Of a stretch of DNA of 64,000 bases, positions 43,773 to 53,997 are shown piece after piece (positions within the stretch are counted from its first letter, which is position 1; the number at the start of each line of letters is the position of its first letter). The notes under the pieces are model-generated. The model was not told the DNA's origin, searched no databases, and saw only the letters and a program-made list of their open reading frames with translations. This stretch comes from Burkholderiaceae bacterium. Its GTDB lineage: Bacteria; Pseudomonadota; Gammaproteobacteria; Burkholderiales; Burkholderiaceae_A. Location of the stretch: positions 1 through 64,000 of the forward strand of contig SGYQ01000009.1 in assembly GCA_004214155.1 (NCBI GenBank), given 5' to 3'. The translations under genes were made by a program, and so were the position numbers.

Positions 43773-46066
43773 ATACCACCGCTATCTCAAATGTTATATT
43801 AAACAAAATTCGTATGTCCCTACCCACCATGTCTGATACTGAACGGACAGCTTTGGATGCAGGTACAGTTTGGTGGGATAAAGAGCTTTTAAGCGGCAAT
43901 CCTGATTGGGACGTTTTATTAAATACTCCACGACCAAATTTGAATAAAAAAGAGCAAGACTTCATCGACAATGAAGTAAACACTCTATGTTCCATGGCTA
44001 ATGAGTGGGTAACAAACCATGAAGAAAAAACATATCCAAAGTTAGCATGGGATTTCGCTAGAAAGAATCGCTTCCTCGGAATGATTATTCCCGAAAAGTT
44101 TGGCGGTTTAGAATTTTCGGCGTATGCCCAGTCTGAGATACTCGCAAAAATTTCATCGCGTAGCTCCGTTCTCTCTGCAATGATAATGGTGCCGAATTCT
44201 CTCGGCCCGGGTGAGTTATTAATACATTATGGAACTGATGAACAAAGGCAACAATATTTACCTGGACTGGCTTCCGGTAAAGAAATTCCGGCATTCGCTC
44301 TGACAAGTCCCTGGGCAGGCTCGGATGCATCATCGATACCGGATATTGGGATTATTTGCAAAGGAGAATGGAAAGGAGAGGAATGCATCGGATTAAAAGT
44401 TACATGGGATAAACGTTACATAACACTTGCCCCAATTTGCACCGTTCTGGGCCTTGCTTTTCGAGCCTTCGACCCTGACAACTTACTCGGACCGAAAACA
44501 GATCTCGGCATTACCTGTGCATTAATTCCCGCAAAACATCCGGGAGTTAGCATTGGAGACCGACACATGCCTCTAACGGTCCAGTGGCCAAACGGCCCAA
44601 CGAGAGGCAAAGATGTATTTATTCCACTTTCTTTCGTTATCGGTGAAAAAAATGGCCTGGGTAATGGGTGGCGGATGCTGATGGAGTGTTTGTCAGCGGG
44701 AAGGGCTATATCGTTACCCTCTTCCAACGCGGGAATCGCGCAATTAGCAGTAAAGACAGTGGGAGCTTACGCAAGAATTCGAACGCAATTTAACACTTCA
44801 ATTTCTAATTTTGAGGGTGTGGCAGAAAAATTAGGGAAAATTGCCATCGAATGTTACGCAATTGACTCAACCAGACAATTAGCAGCTTCGGCGATCGACA
44901 TTGGGGAAAAACCTTCGGTAATTTCGGCGATAGCAAAAGTACACTCTACAGAAAAAGCTCGCGACATAGTCACTATGGGCATGGATGTTATCGGCGGTAA
45001 AGGAATTTGCCATGGGCCTTCAAACTTTCTCGCTGAGGCGCATATTCAAACTCCGATCAGCATAACCGTTGAAGGGGCGAATATATTGACTAAAAGCCTC
45101 ATAATATTTGGCCAGGGTTCAGTTCGATGCCACCCTTATCTTTATAAAATCATCAAAGCAGCGGAAGATCCTGATCAGGAAAAAGGGTTGGAAACTTTTG
45201 ATTCGTTATTTAAAAAACAGTCAATCAATTTAATTAAGAATCTGTCCTTTAATTTTCTCTCAGGCTTGTCAGGATACGTATCCTTTGAGAACAAATCGAT
45301 GGTTGGCGATGAATGCCTCAGTCTTTATAAAGGCGTCAACCGATATAGCCGTATCCTCAGTACAGTAGCAGACGTTTGTTTATTCTCAATGGCGGGTAAT
45401 TTAAAAAGGAAAGAATTAATTTCAGGAAGGTTAGGCGATATATTATCAAACCTTTTTATCGCATCAGCCTGCCTTAAACAATATCATGATGGGGCAAAGT
45501 CTGCTGACGATATTAGATTAACAAAAGCAGCTTGTGAGACATGTTTTTACAAGATTGAAAAATCGTTCGCAAATATATTTGCAAATCTTTCTAATCCTTT
45601 TATTCGTTATGGACTGAGATTGGTGACATTTCCGTTAGGTTTTCACAAAAAACCGCCAAAAGATACAGATGTAATTGCAATTGCTGGCCTTATCACTGCA
45701 AAAACAAATCTCCGAGAGAACTTGACATCCTCTGTTTTTGTACCTGAAAAAGTACTGAAAAGTAAGACAAGATATGAACCGGTATTCTGTATCGAAAAAG
45801 CTCTTGATGCTGTCATTTCCTGTGAACCAATTGATAAAAAAATTAAACAGGCTGAAAAAAAAGGACGTTTTGTTAACAACCCAAATGCAAATGTAAGGGA
45901 TATCGCGGAGGAGGCCTTTAAGCTTGGCATCATCTCGGATGAAGAGTTAGCTCTCGTAAAAAAACGTGATGAATTGAAAAACGTTGTTATACATGTTGAT
46001 GAATTTGACAGTAGTTTAAGTAAAATAAAAAAGCCCAATCAGAAATCTACAAGAAAGAACGCATAA
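43769..46066 (+). CDS. fadE: Acyl-CoA dehydrogenase FadE
   Basis: A 765-residue FadE-type acyl-CoA dehydrogenase that performs the first oxidation of fatty acyl-CoA with FAD. Recognised from DAGTVWWDKELLSGNPDW, IPEKFGGLEFSAYA, FALTSPWAGSDASSIPD, the long linker FIPLSFVIG, and the active-site region SITVEGANILTKSLIIFGQG. A C-terminal extension of about 300 residues typical of FadE follows (E. coli FadE 814). It uses an electron-transfer partner not in the window. Confidence 0.92.
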   Translation: MNTTAISNVILNKIRMSLPTMSDTERTALDAGTVWWDKELLSGNPDWDVLLNTPRPNLNKKEQDFIDNEVNTLCSMANEWVTNHEEKTYPKLAWDFARKNRFLGMIIPEKFGGLEFSAYAQSEILAKISSRSSVLSAMIMVPNSLGPGELLIHYGTDEQRQQYLPGLASGKEIPAFALTSPWAGSDASSIPDIGIICKGEWKGEECIGLKVTWDKRYITLAPICTVLGLAFRAFDPDNLLGPKTDLGITCALIPAKHPGVSIGDRHMPLTVQWPNGPTRGKDVFIPLSFVIGEKNGLGNGWRMLMECLSAGRAISLPSSNAGIAQLAVKTVGAYARIRTQFNTSISNFEGVAEKLGKIAIECYAIDSTRQLAASAIDIGEKPSVISAIAKVHSTEKARDIVTMGMDVIGGKGICHGPSNFLAEAHIQTPISITVEGANILTKSLIIFGQGSVRCHPYLYKIIKAAEDPDQEKGLETFDSLFKKQSINLIKNLSFNFLSGLSGYVSFENKSMVGDECLSLYKGVNRYSRILSTVADVCLFSMAGNLKRKELISGRLGDILSNLFIASACLKQYHDGAKSADDIRLTKAACETCFYKIEKSFANIFANLSNPFIRYGLRLVTFPLGFHKKPPKDTDVIAIAGLITAKTNLRENLTSSVFVPEKVLKSKTRYEPVFCIEKALDAVISCEPIDKKIKQAEKKGRFVNNPNANVRDIAEEAFKLGIISDEELALVKKRDELKNVVIHVDEFDSSLSKIKKPNQKSTRKNA

Positions 46067-46070
46067 AAAT

Positions 46071-47363
46071 ATGAAAACTATAAAACCGGTTTATATAGTC
46101 GATGGTAATAGAACACCTTTTTTGAAAGCTCAATCAAAGGTGGGTCCTGGACCTTTTCCAGCAGCAGAATTGGGAGTGCAATGTGCAAGGAGTTTACTGT
46201 TACGTCAAACTTGTGATGCTTCGGTTATAGATGAGGTAATCGTTGGATGTACGACGCCGAGTGAAAGCGAAATGAATATTGCAAGGGTTATTGGCTTACG
46301 ATCTGGGATCGCAAATTCTACACCAGCCTGGACTGTCCACCGAAATTGCGCTAGTGGTCTTCAAGCTATTGATAGCGGGTTACAGTCAATTTCATTAGGA
46401 AGGAGCGACGCGGTCCTTTGCGGAGGGGTAGATTCTTTGTCTCAAGCTCCATTCATTTATTCAAAGAATGCTACCAAATGGTTTACCCAACTAAGTTCGA
46501 GCGAAAACCTTACTGCGAAGATTAAAAAACTTTTGGAGTTTCGTCCGCAATTTTTTAAACCCATTATCGGTATATTAAAGGGACTCACAGATCCTGTTGA
46601 AGGGATTGGCATGGGACAAACCGCAGAAAATCTTGTTAAAAAATTTGGTTTATCAAGAGAAATAATCGATGAATATTCTGTACAAAGCCACAAACGTGCG
46701 ACACAGTATTTAGAAACTGTCCACTTTCAGCAAATCAATGCTATTTTTGATGAGAATGGGAATGGATATTCCAAAGACGATGGTATTCGCGAAGACATCA
46801 GTTTAGAAAAGTTACTGTCTTTAAAACCAGTGTTCGATAGGCCAGACGGAAACATCACAGCTGGGAACAGTTCACAGATTACTGACGGCGCATCAATGCT
46901 AATACTTTCCTCTGAGGAAGGATTAAAAACAATGAATGCTGAACCATTGGCTGAAATAACTCAGATTAATTGGGCAGGACTAGACCCGAAAGAGATGGGC
47001 TTGGGTCCGGTTCATGCATTTATGCCGATTCTCCAACAACAGAAGATGAAAAAATCAGATATAGATTTATGGGAAATAAATGAAGCCTTTGCAGCGCAAG
47101 TACTTGGTTGTCAAAGAGCACTTAATGATCAAAATTACTGTAGAGAACAACTCTCTATTGATAGCACATTTGGAGAAATAGATAATGAGAATTTAAATGT
47201 AGCTGGTGGGGCGATTGCAATAGGACATCCCGTAGCTGCTAGCGGGCCTAGAATCCTGCTAAATATAATTCACTTATTAAAAAACAAAAAGCTGAAGACT
47301 GGTTTGGTTTCAATATGTATAGGCGGAGGGATGGGCGGAGCTGCTCATGTTAAATTATGTTGA
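46071..47363 (+). CDS. fadI: 3-ketoacyl-CoA thiolase FadI
   Basis: A 430-residue thiolase that cleaves 3-ketoacyl-CoA to acetyl-CoA and a shortened acyl-CoA. The acylated cysteine is Cys93 (HRNCASGLQA); GHPVAASGPR carries the catalytic His and CIGGGMGGA the second Cys. Length and the order with a FadJ-like partner match FadI of the long-chain complex rather than FadA. It follows fadE by four bases and overlaps fadJ by seven. Confidence 0.9.
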   Translation: MKTIKPVYIVDGNRTPFLKAQSKVGPGPFPAAELGVQCARSLLLRQTCDASVIDEVIVGCTTPSESEMNIARVIGLRSGIANSTPAWTVHRNCASGLQAIDSGLQSISLGRSDAVLCGGVDSLSQAPFIYSKNATKWFTQLSSSENLTAKIKKLLEFRPQFFKPIIGILKGLTDPVEGIGMGQTAENLVKKFGLSREIIDEYSVQSHKRATQYLETVHFQQINAIFDENGNGYSKDDGIREDISLEKLLSLKPVFDRPDGNITAGNSSQITDGASMLILSSEEGLKTMNAEPLAEITQINWAGLDPKEMGLGPVHAFMPILQQQKMKKSDIDLWEINEAFAAQVLGCQRALNDQNYCREQLSIDSTFGEIDNENLNVAGGAIAIGHPVAASGPRILLNIIHLLKNKKLKTGLVSICIGGGMGGAAHVKLC

Positions 47364-49360
47364 TAGACGAATTAAAGAATCTTAAATTAAAAAACTGGAG
47401 TGCTGTTTTAAACGAAGATGAGGTTCTTTGGCTTGAACTAAATAAGGTACACAAATCAACCAATACGTTGTCTTCTGAAGTAAGAGAAGAGTTCGGAAAA
47501 ATTCTCAGTATTTTTGAGAAAGGAATTGCGGGAAAGTTTAGTGAAAAAATCCCAGCTGGATTGGTTATTCACTCAAAAAAGAGAACAGGTTTTTGTGCTG
47601 GAGCAGATGTTAATGAATTCGTTGAAACAGCAGAAAAGGAAAACTGGGAAATTTCCAGTAGGAAAATTGTTTACGACGGTTGGTATATGTTCGAAAAACT
47701 AGAACAGCTTAGTAAAAAAATTCCAACAATTGCTTTAGTGCGTGGCTTTTGTTTTGGAGGAGCTCTTGAGTTAGCTTTATCCTGTAGGTATATAGTTGCT
47801 ATAGACGAAGAAACGACAAGCTTTTCCCTCCCTGAGGTACAGTTGGGTATTTACCCAGGATGGGGAGGAATAAAAAGGTTGCCGCAGAAAATCGGGCCAA
47901 TTAATGCAATGAATATGATGCTCAGTGGGAGTTTTGTTAATGCAAGAAAAGCCTATCGAATCGGACTGGCAGATGTACTTTCTCCTGCAAGAACGGTTGA
48001 AAACAGTTGTATAAGATTGATTAAAAACCAACCCAAGAAAACGGAATTAAATCATATAAACAGGTTAATGCAAGGCCCTTTGAAAAAAGTTGCTTATTTC
48101 TTAATTAGGCGTTCTTTAAAGAAAAAAGCTATAGAGGCACATTATCCTGCTCCATTCGGGATACTTGATTTATGGCTTAAGCAAAACGGCGATCCTACTA
48201 AAGATGAGAGCATTCATAGTAAAATCCTTGGCTCTAGAACAGCTAAAAATCTCTTGAGAGTTTTTCTGTTAAGAGAAAAACTCAAAAGCCTCGGCAAGAT
48301 TAACACGAAGGCTAAAAATACTGACCAATATCCCATCAAGCATATCCATGTTATTGGAGCTGGGACTATGGGGGGAGATATTGCGATTTGGTGCGTCCTT
48401 CAGGGTTTCATTGTTTCGATTCAAGATCTTTCTGTAGAACAGATAGCTAGAGTTATGAAAAAAGCCTCTCGTGATTTTAGTAGAAAATTTAAAAATAAAT
48501 ATAAGCAAAAATCATTATTAGATAATTTAATACCAGATTTGATTGGTTCAGGCGTCAAAAAAGCTGATGTAATCATTGAAGCAGCGACGGAAAATTTAGA
48601 GGTTAAACGTAATATTTTTTCCGAAATTGAAAGAGAAGCAAAATCTACTGCTCTCCTATGTTCCAATACCTCAAGTATAAAAATAGAAGAAATTTCAAAA
48701 AAGTTAAAGGACCCAAATAGACTAGTCGGAGTACACTTTTTTAACCCTGTTTTAAAAATGCCTCTCGTAGAAATTATAAAGTCTAATCAATGTGACCAAA
48801 ATTTTTTGAATTTTGCTATGAATTTTACTAGCAGGATAAAAAAACTACCTCTTCCAGTTAAAAGTAGTCCTGGATTTTTGGTTAACGCTGTTTTAATGCC
48901 CTACCTACAAAGTGCAATGAGGACGGTTGATAATGGTATCAGTCCGGAAGATATCGATTATGCGATGAAGTCATGGGGAATGCCGATGGGTCCATTAGAA
49001 CTTGTTGATACCGTCGGACTGGATATTTGTATTGCTGTTGGTGAGACTATCACGCAGTCTGAACCAACACCAATATGTCTAGAAGAGTTAACTCAAAAAC
49101 GACATTTTGGCAAAAAAACTAATCAAGGATTTTATAAGTGGGAAAAAGGAAGAAAAGTATCAAAAACAAAATTAAAACTGACTGACACGGAACGAAAGAA
49201 CTTAGCAGAAAATCTGATAAAACCATTAATACAAAAAACAATTTCTCTTGTTGAGGAAGGAATAGTTGAGAGTGAAGAGTTGGCAGATGCTGGAGTAATA
49301 TTTGGAACCGGTTTTGCACCATTTTTGGGAGGACCTATTCACTACCACAAGAACAAATAA
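47357..49360 (+). CDS. fadJ: Multifunctional enoyl-CoA hydratase / 3-hydroxyacyl-CoA dehydrogenase (FadJ-type)
   Basis: A 667-residue fusion with an enoyl-CoA hydratase domain (about 20-200, CAGADVNEF and FCFGGALELALSCRYI), an NAD-binding domain (about 330-500, VIGAGTMGGDIA, CSNTSS and the catalytic-His block GVHFFNPVLKMPLVE) and a C-terminal dehydrogenase domain (MPMGPLELVDTVGLD). It is somewhat shorter than E. coli FadJ (714). It hydrates and oxidises enoyl-CoA in beta-oxidation and works with FadI. Confidence 0.9.
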   Translation: MLIDELKNLKLKNWSAVLNEDEVLWLELNKVHKSTNTLSSEVREEFGKILSIFEKGIAGKFSEKIPAGLVIHSKKRTGFCAGADVNEFVETAEKENWEISSRKIVYDGWYMFEKLEQLSKKIPTIALVRGFCFGGALELALSCRYIVAIDEETTSFSLPEVQLGIYPGWGGIKRLPQKIGPINAMNMMLSGSFVNARKAYRIGLADVLSPARTVENSCIRLIKNQPKKTELNHINRLMQGPLKKVAYFLIRRSLKKKAIEAHYPAPFGILDLWLKQNGDPTKDESIHSKILGSRTAKNLLRVFLLREKLKSLGKINTKAKNTDQYPIKHIHVIGAGTMGGDIAIWCVLQGFIVSIQDLSVEQIARVMKKASRDFSRKFKNKYKQKSLLDNLIPDLIGSGVKKADVIIEAATENLEVKRNIFSEIEREAKSTALLCSNTSSIKIEEISKKLKDPNRLVGVHFFNPVLKMPLVEIIKSNQCDQNFLNFAMNFTSRIKKLPLPVKSSPGFLVNAVLMPYLQSAMRTVDNGISPEDIDYAMKSWGMPMGPLELVDTVGLDICIAVGETITQSEPTPICLEELTQKRHFGKKTNQGFYKWEKGRKVSKTKLKLTDTERKNLAENLIKPLIQKTISLVEEGIVESEELADAGVIFGTGFAPFLGGPIHYHKNK

Positions 49361-49364
49361 TAAA

Positions 49365-50675
49365 CTACCTCAGATTTGTCCTTCGAAGCGCATCTGGGGT
49401 ATAGTTCATAACTTTGTCTTTAAAACCGAACTTAGGAAGTGAGGAAACTTCATTATCCAACCCGGAAACAAAACACATTTCATTATTCAAATCGTGGTAT
49501 GCGTGTACTCTATACCAAGGAAAATTTTCTGCTTTTTGCTGAATAAGCCCATGAAACGCCACTCTCCACAAATCCCCTCGTATAGAATACGCGTCTTCCA
49601 TCAAAACCATCCAACTATCTTCATCTACATAAAAAACACGTTTAGAATAGATATGTCTAGACGACTGCTTTAATCTCGCTTCAACAACCCAGACGCGATG
49701 AAACTCGTATCTCACAAATTCAGCGTTAATACAGTTCTTACCGAGAATATCTGAATACTTAATATTTTTATCATCTAGCTTGTTCAAATTATACGGAACA
49801 ATCAGCGTTTCTTTTCCGTGCAGTTTCCAGTCGAAGCGGTCTAAATCCCCATTAAATCCATCAATTTGATCTGCGGTAATCAGTCCTTGTGAACCTCTTC
49901 CGGTAGCATCATGCGAGGCATCCGGTGCACGCCGAACTCTCCTTTGAGCTGAACTATAAATCCACGCCTTTCTCTTTTTTTTTAACAATGGTATCGGCTC
50001 ATGAACCAACAAAATATCGCCAACCAACGAAGCTGGTTCGAAATATCTAGCTAATAAGTAATATTGCATTTCACTGGAGCCTTTATCAAGAGCTTTAGGT
50101 GATAACCTTTTACTCCATACTCCAACTCTAGTAAATACCCCTTTTGAATTTACAACAAAGGAGTGTACTTTTTTTTCCTCACTTTCTCCTTGATACCGAG
50201 ACAAATGGTTAAGCATTACCTCAGTACCATTCTTCGGAAATCTAAAGGGGATATATTTGCGCGGTTTGTCAGGATGATGCGAATTTTCTAAACTGCCTTC
50301 AATTTGCAGTTTAATCTTTCTAGGATGATTAGAGGAACGATAGGAATTGAAAACTTGTATTTCAAAGTTAGTATATTTATCAACGACGGACCGTAAACCT
50401 AGTGACAAATAACGAGAATAATCCCCCATATTATTTTTGTTTACAATAAATATTGGATGTTCAGATTCTAGACTGATATTTTTTCCACTTCGGAGGTTAC
50501 GATCGATTATTTCTTTATATTTCTTACTGGACTCATGATAATCAGGTACAAGTCCATCTGACGAACTTTCTCTCTCTGCCCCTGAATATGTAAACGTTCC
50601 GGTTGTATTGCTCTCGGCTATTTCTACCATACAAGCATAGATAAAACACACAACCATAAAAACAAATTTACTCAT
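49365..50675 (-). CDS. DUF1329 outer-membrane lipoprotein-sorting-like protein (second copy)
   Basis: A 436-residue exported DUF1329 protein with a signal peptide (about 1-20) and the family blocks AWIYSSAQRRVRRAPDASHD, LVVDEDSW-like YVDEDSWMVLMEDAY, and a terminal NYTPDALRRTNLR. DUF1329 proteins have a LolB/LolA-like fold and lie beside DUF1302 and MMPL genes; they probably carry a hydrophobic ligand between membranes. It is the last gene of the operon, overlapping the monooxygenase gene by four bases. It is a paralogue of the 54961-56289 product. Confidence 0.82.
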   Translation of the reverse strand: MSKFVFMVVCFIYACMVEIAESNTTGTFTYSGAERESSSDGLVPDYHESSKKYKEIIDRNLRSGKNISLESEHPIFIVNKNNMGDYSRYLSLGLRSVVDKYTNFEIQVFNSYRSSNHPRKIKLQIEGSLENSHHPDKPRKYIPFRFPKNGTEVMLNHLSRYQGESEEKKVHSFVVNSKGVFTRVGVWSKRLSPKALDKGSSEMQYYLLARYFEPASLVGDILLVHEPIPLLKKKRKAWIYSSAQRRVRRAPDASHDATGRGSQGLITADQIDGFNGDLDRFDWKLHGKETLIVPYNLNKLDDKNIKYSDILGKNCINAEFVRYEFHRVWVVEARLKQSSRHIYSKRVFYVDEDSWMVLMEDAYSIRGDLWRVAFHGLIQQKAENFPWYRVHAYHDLNNEMCFVSGLDNEVSSLPKFGFKDKVMNYTPDALRRTNLR

Positions 50676-51670
50676 AACATTTTTGTTATCTTTTCTTTGG
50701 CGCGAGTATATTCCTCGATCAATTGACTAACAATTTCGGCAGTCCTTTGCTTTTGATCTATATCTCCCACCCCCTGTCCTGCGCTCCAGATATCTTTCCA
50801 GGCTTTACTGCCAAGTTTTTCAAAAGAAGAAAAGTTTACCTGTTTTAACTTCTTTCCTAAAAATAATTGTAATCCTAGTTTAAAACGCGGCCAGGAAAAT
50901 AATTTGTTTGAATTGTACCCTGCTTTGTCCGCACTTTCTTTCAAGTAACTTCCATAAATGCCAGTAAAAAAATTTGTATAGACAATATCATTAGCCGAAG
51001 ATCGTATAATCATGTCTTTATAGTCCTCCGGAGCAGGACACTCTGCAGAGCATATAAATTTTGTACCCATATATACGAAGTCTGCTCCCATCACCTGCGC
51101 AGCAAGAATTTGAGATCCATTAGTAATTGAGCCAGCGAGTACTACTGGCCCACTATATATTTTCCTAACTTCAGTCACTAATGCAAAAGGGTTTAGCGTA
51201 CCTGCATGTCCTCCTGCACCAGTCGCAACTAGTATCAAGCCATCAACTCCAGCTTCAATAGCTTTTTCAGCATGCCTTAAACTTATAACATCATGAAATA
51301 CTAACCCCCCATAACTTTTTACAGCATGAACAACCTCATTAGGAGATCTAAGGCTTGTAATAGTAATTGGAACCTTTTCATCAACACAGACCCTTAAATC
51401 CTTTTCTAACCTAGAATTCGATGCATGAACAATTTGATTTACTGCATATGGTGCTACAAACCTGTTGTTTTCTTGTTCTTTTTCCAGCTTTTCTTTAATC
51501 TCTTGAAGCCATTGTTTTAATGTCCCCTCACCCCTAGCGTTTAGTGCCGGAAAAGATCCAACGACCCCAGCACAACATTGCGCAACAACAGTTCGCGGAT
51601 TAGACAAAATAAATAAAGGCGAAGCGATTACCGGAAGACGTAGACTTGTTTTTAACTTTTCTAGAATCAT
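50672..51670 (-). CDS. Nitronate monooxygenase-like FMN protein
   Basis: A 332-residue protein of the nitronate monooxygenase / enoyl-reductase-like FMN family. Family blocks are LPVIASPLFILSNP at the start, GLILVATGAGGHAG for flavin/phosphate binding, VVLAGSITNGSQILAAQVMGADFVYMGTKF and a terminal KAWKDIWSAGQGVGDI. The usual reaction is flavin-dependent oxidation of alkyl nitronates, but many homologues have other activities. Its place inside an MMPL/DUF1329 operon, with four-base overlaps on both sides, suggests its substrate is related to the transported compound. Confidence 0.82.
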   Translation of the reverse strand: MILEKLKTSLRLPVIASPLFILSNPRTVVAQCCAGVVGSFPALNARGEGTLKQWLQEIKEKLEKEQENNRFVAPYAVNQIVHASNSRLEKDLRVCVDEKVPITITSLRSPNEVVHAVKSYGGLVFHDVISLRHAEKAIEAGVDGLILVATGAGGHAGTLNPFALVTEVRKIYSGPVVLAGSITNGSQILAAQVMGADFVYMGTKFICSAECPAPEDYKDMIIRSSANDIVYTNFFTGIYGSYLKESADKAGYNSNKLFSWPRFKLGLQLFLGKKLKQVNFSSFEKLGSKAWKDIWSAGQGVGDIDQKQRTAEIVSQLIEEYTRAKEKITKML

Positions 51671-53967
51671 TTCTTTTTTACTGGCATTCCAAAAAATTTT
51701 AATAAAACCGGAGCCAAAAAAATTGCTCCTACTAGATTAAATATAAACATAAATCCTAAAAGTAATCCCATATCTTGCTGAAATTTCAAATCTGAAAAGT
51801 ACCAGCAAAAAACAGCAACAGAAGTAACCAAAGCTGTGAATATTGACGCTGACCCTCTTTGACGAAGGCTTTTAGAATAACTTTTCTCAATACTCAGTCC
51901 ATCATACTTCACATAATGATACATCCTTTCGAACAGATATATTCCATAATCTACTCCCACCGCAACTCCCAATGCTATTACAGGTAAGGTATTCATCTTT
52001 ACCCCTATATTTAAAAATACCATTAAAGCATTGCACCAGACGGTTACAAGTATTAGTGGTAAGATTATTGCTAAAGTAACCTTTATAGATCTAAAAAGGA
52101 CCAAACACAAAATGCCCACAGAGAAAAACAAAGCAGTATTAACCAGAGGTTCAGATTTTTTTATCACATCATTGCGGGATGCTGAAACACCAACCATTCC
52201 TAACGCCATTCTTAATTTCACTTGATCATTTTTTAACGTGGAAGAAAATTGATTTATGTCTTTAACCAGACTATCTATCGTAGTCGCTTTTCTGTCTTTT
52301 AAAAAAATTGATATAGGCAAGGCAGAACATTCAGTATTCATATAAGCATTTCCTCTTTTCGTAGCATAGCCAACACCTTGAGCAATTTGAAGAGAGCTCG
52401 ATGGAACTGTTCTCCATTTGAAAAAATTTTCGGAGTATGCCTGATTAATCTTCTTCACCAGTCCGGCAAGACCCTCGACAGCTAGAACATTTGGATTCTG
52501 ATAGACAAAAAACTCAAACTCAGAAAGAGTTTTCATTACGCCAGGACTTAAACATGGAGAATCTTCCCCTTTAATTTCAGCTATAACACGGAAATTATCG
52601 ATATTAAAATCATAAGATGTAACTATTTCTTCAGTATCCAGGTTATATCTAGATTCTGGTTTTAGTTCAGAAACACCATGACGCAATTCTCCGATTTGTA
52701 AGTCTTTCGTAACAAAAAAACCCGTAATAAACAAGGATCCTGCTAAGAGTAAAATGAAAACTAGATAAGGCTTTTGAAAAATAATCGCTAGTTTAATCCA
52801 AATAGCCTCTAATGGCGCAGAAGCATTTAATGACTGACTGAATTTTATATTCGATGGACAATAAGATAAGAGAATTGGCAATAAAATCTTATTCGAGATA
52901 ATCATAAGAGAAACACCAAGGGTGGCAACAAATGCCATTTCTCTCACAACAGTAATATCAACAAAAGCTATCACCATGAATCCGATTGCATTTGCAATTA
53001 AGGCGATACTTCCTGGAACAAACAATTTCTCAAAAGACTTAGCTGCCGAAAGTGTACTATCGTTGGCATACGCCATTTCCAATTTCCATGCGTTCGTCAT
53101 CTGTACCGCATGAGAAACAGCAATAGCAAAAATCAAAAATGGAACCAGTATAGACAAAGGATCTAGTCCTAGCTCAACTATGGGCATTATGCCCAATAGC
53201 CAAATAACTGGAACTACCGCACTCAACAAAACGTAAGTAGTGATTATTCCGGACCTCACATAAAAAAAAGTAAACAGCATAATGAGAAAAAACGCTAAAC
53301 CGAAATATATAAGAACACTTTTTACAGCTCCAATAATATCGCCAACAGCTTTTGTAAACCCCAGAATATAAACCTTATCTCCATTTTTTTCATACTTTGT
53401 TCGTATTTTCTCAAGTCCATCCGAAATATTTTTTACATCTAAGTCTTTGTTTTGTAATGAAGCAAGAACTAACGCCTGAGTACCATCTTTAGTAATTAAT
53501 CGTCCGTTCCAAATGGATTTGATTACGTTTTTTCTAATTATCTCTATTTCGTTATCCGTACCAGAGAAATTGGCTGATATAACGTTTCCACCCTTAAACC
53601 CGTCCTCCACAATTTCCATATATCGGACATTTGGAGTAAATAATGATGTTAGTGAACTTCTCTCGATACCTTTTAAATAAAAGAGGTCTTCTGTTAAGTT
53701 TTTTAAAACGTCAAGCGATTCTGCATTATAAATCGTTCCAACAGCAGGCTTATACGATATGATGACTCGATTCGCATTTCCAAAAATTTCACGATAATCA
53801 AAAAACGTTTTTATATAAGGGTGCTCAATTGGGAGCGTTTTTTCAAAACCAGGATTCGTATTGATATTCTTCAGGGAAAATCCACAAAAGACAGTAAAAG
53901 CAAAAAAAACAAGAAAAAGAATTAAGCGATTTTTTAAAATAAATTGTGCGAGTGCAGAAACAAACAA
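51667..53967 (-). CDS. MMPL-family RND transporter permease
   Basis: A 766-residue inner-membrane RND/MMPL permease with about 12 membrane segments: one N-terminal (about 12-30), a periplasmic domain, five more (about 215-370), a second single segment (about 395-415), a second periplasmic domain and a last group (about 610-760). The motif GVAVGVDYGIYLFERMYHY near the second group is typical of MMPL proteins. Members move lipids and other hydrophobic molecules, driven by the proton gradient. It lies 30 bases after the Ycf48-like gene and overlaps the monooxygenase gene by four. Confidence 0.9.
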   Translation of the reverse strand: MFVSALAQFILKNRLILFLVFFAFTVFCGFSLKNINTNPGFEKTLPIEHPYIKTFFDYREIFGNANRVIISYKPAVGTIYNAESLDVLKNLTEDLFYLKGIERSSLTSLFTPNVRYMEIVEDGFKGGNVISANFSGTDNEIEIIRKNVIKSIWNGRLITKDGTQALVLASLQNKDLDVKNISDGLEKIRTKYEKNGDKVYILGFTKAVGDIIGAVKSVLIYFGLAFFLIMLFTFFYVRSGIITTYVLLSAVVPVIWLLGIMPIVELGLDPLSILVPFLIFAIAVSHAVQMTNAWKLEMAYANDSTLSAAKSFEKLFVPGSIALIANAIGFMVIAFVDITVVREMAFVATLGVSLMIISNKILLPILLSYCPSNIKFSQSLNASAPLEAIWIKLAIIFQKPYLVFILLLAGSLFITGFFVTKDLQIGELRHGVSELKPESRYNLDTEEIVTSYDFNIDNFRVIAEIKGEDSPCLSPGVMKTLSEFEFFVYQNPNVLAVEGLAGLVKKINQAYSENFFKWRTVPSSSLQIAQGVGYATKRGNAYMNTECSALPISIFLKDRKATTIDSLVKDINQFSSTLKNDQVKLRMALGMVGVSASRNDVIKKSEPLVNTALFFSVGILCLVLFRSIKVTLAIILPLILVTVWCNALMVFLNIGVKMNTLPVIALGVAVGVDYGIYLFERMYHYVKYDGLSIEKSYSKSLRQRGSASIFTALVTSVAVFCWYFSDLKFQQDMGLLLGFMFIFNLVGAIFLAPVLLKFFGMPVKKK

Positions 53968-53997
53968 ACTCTTCTTCCTAAATTAAAAATTGTAGCT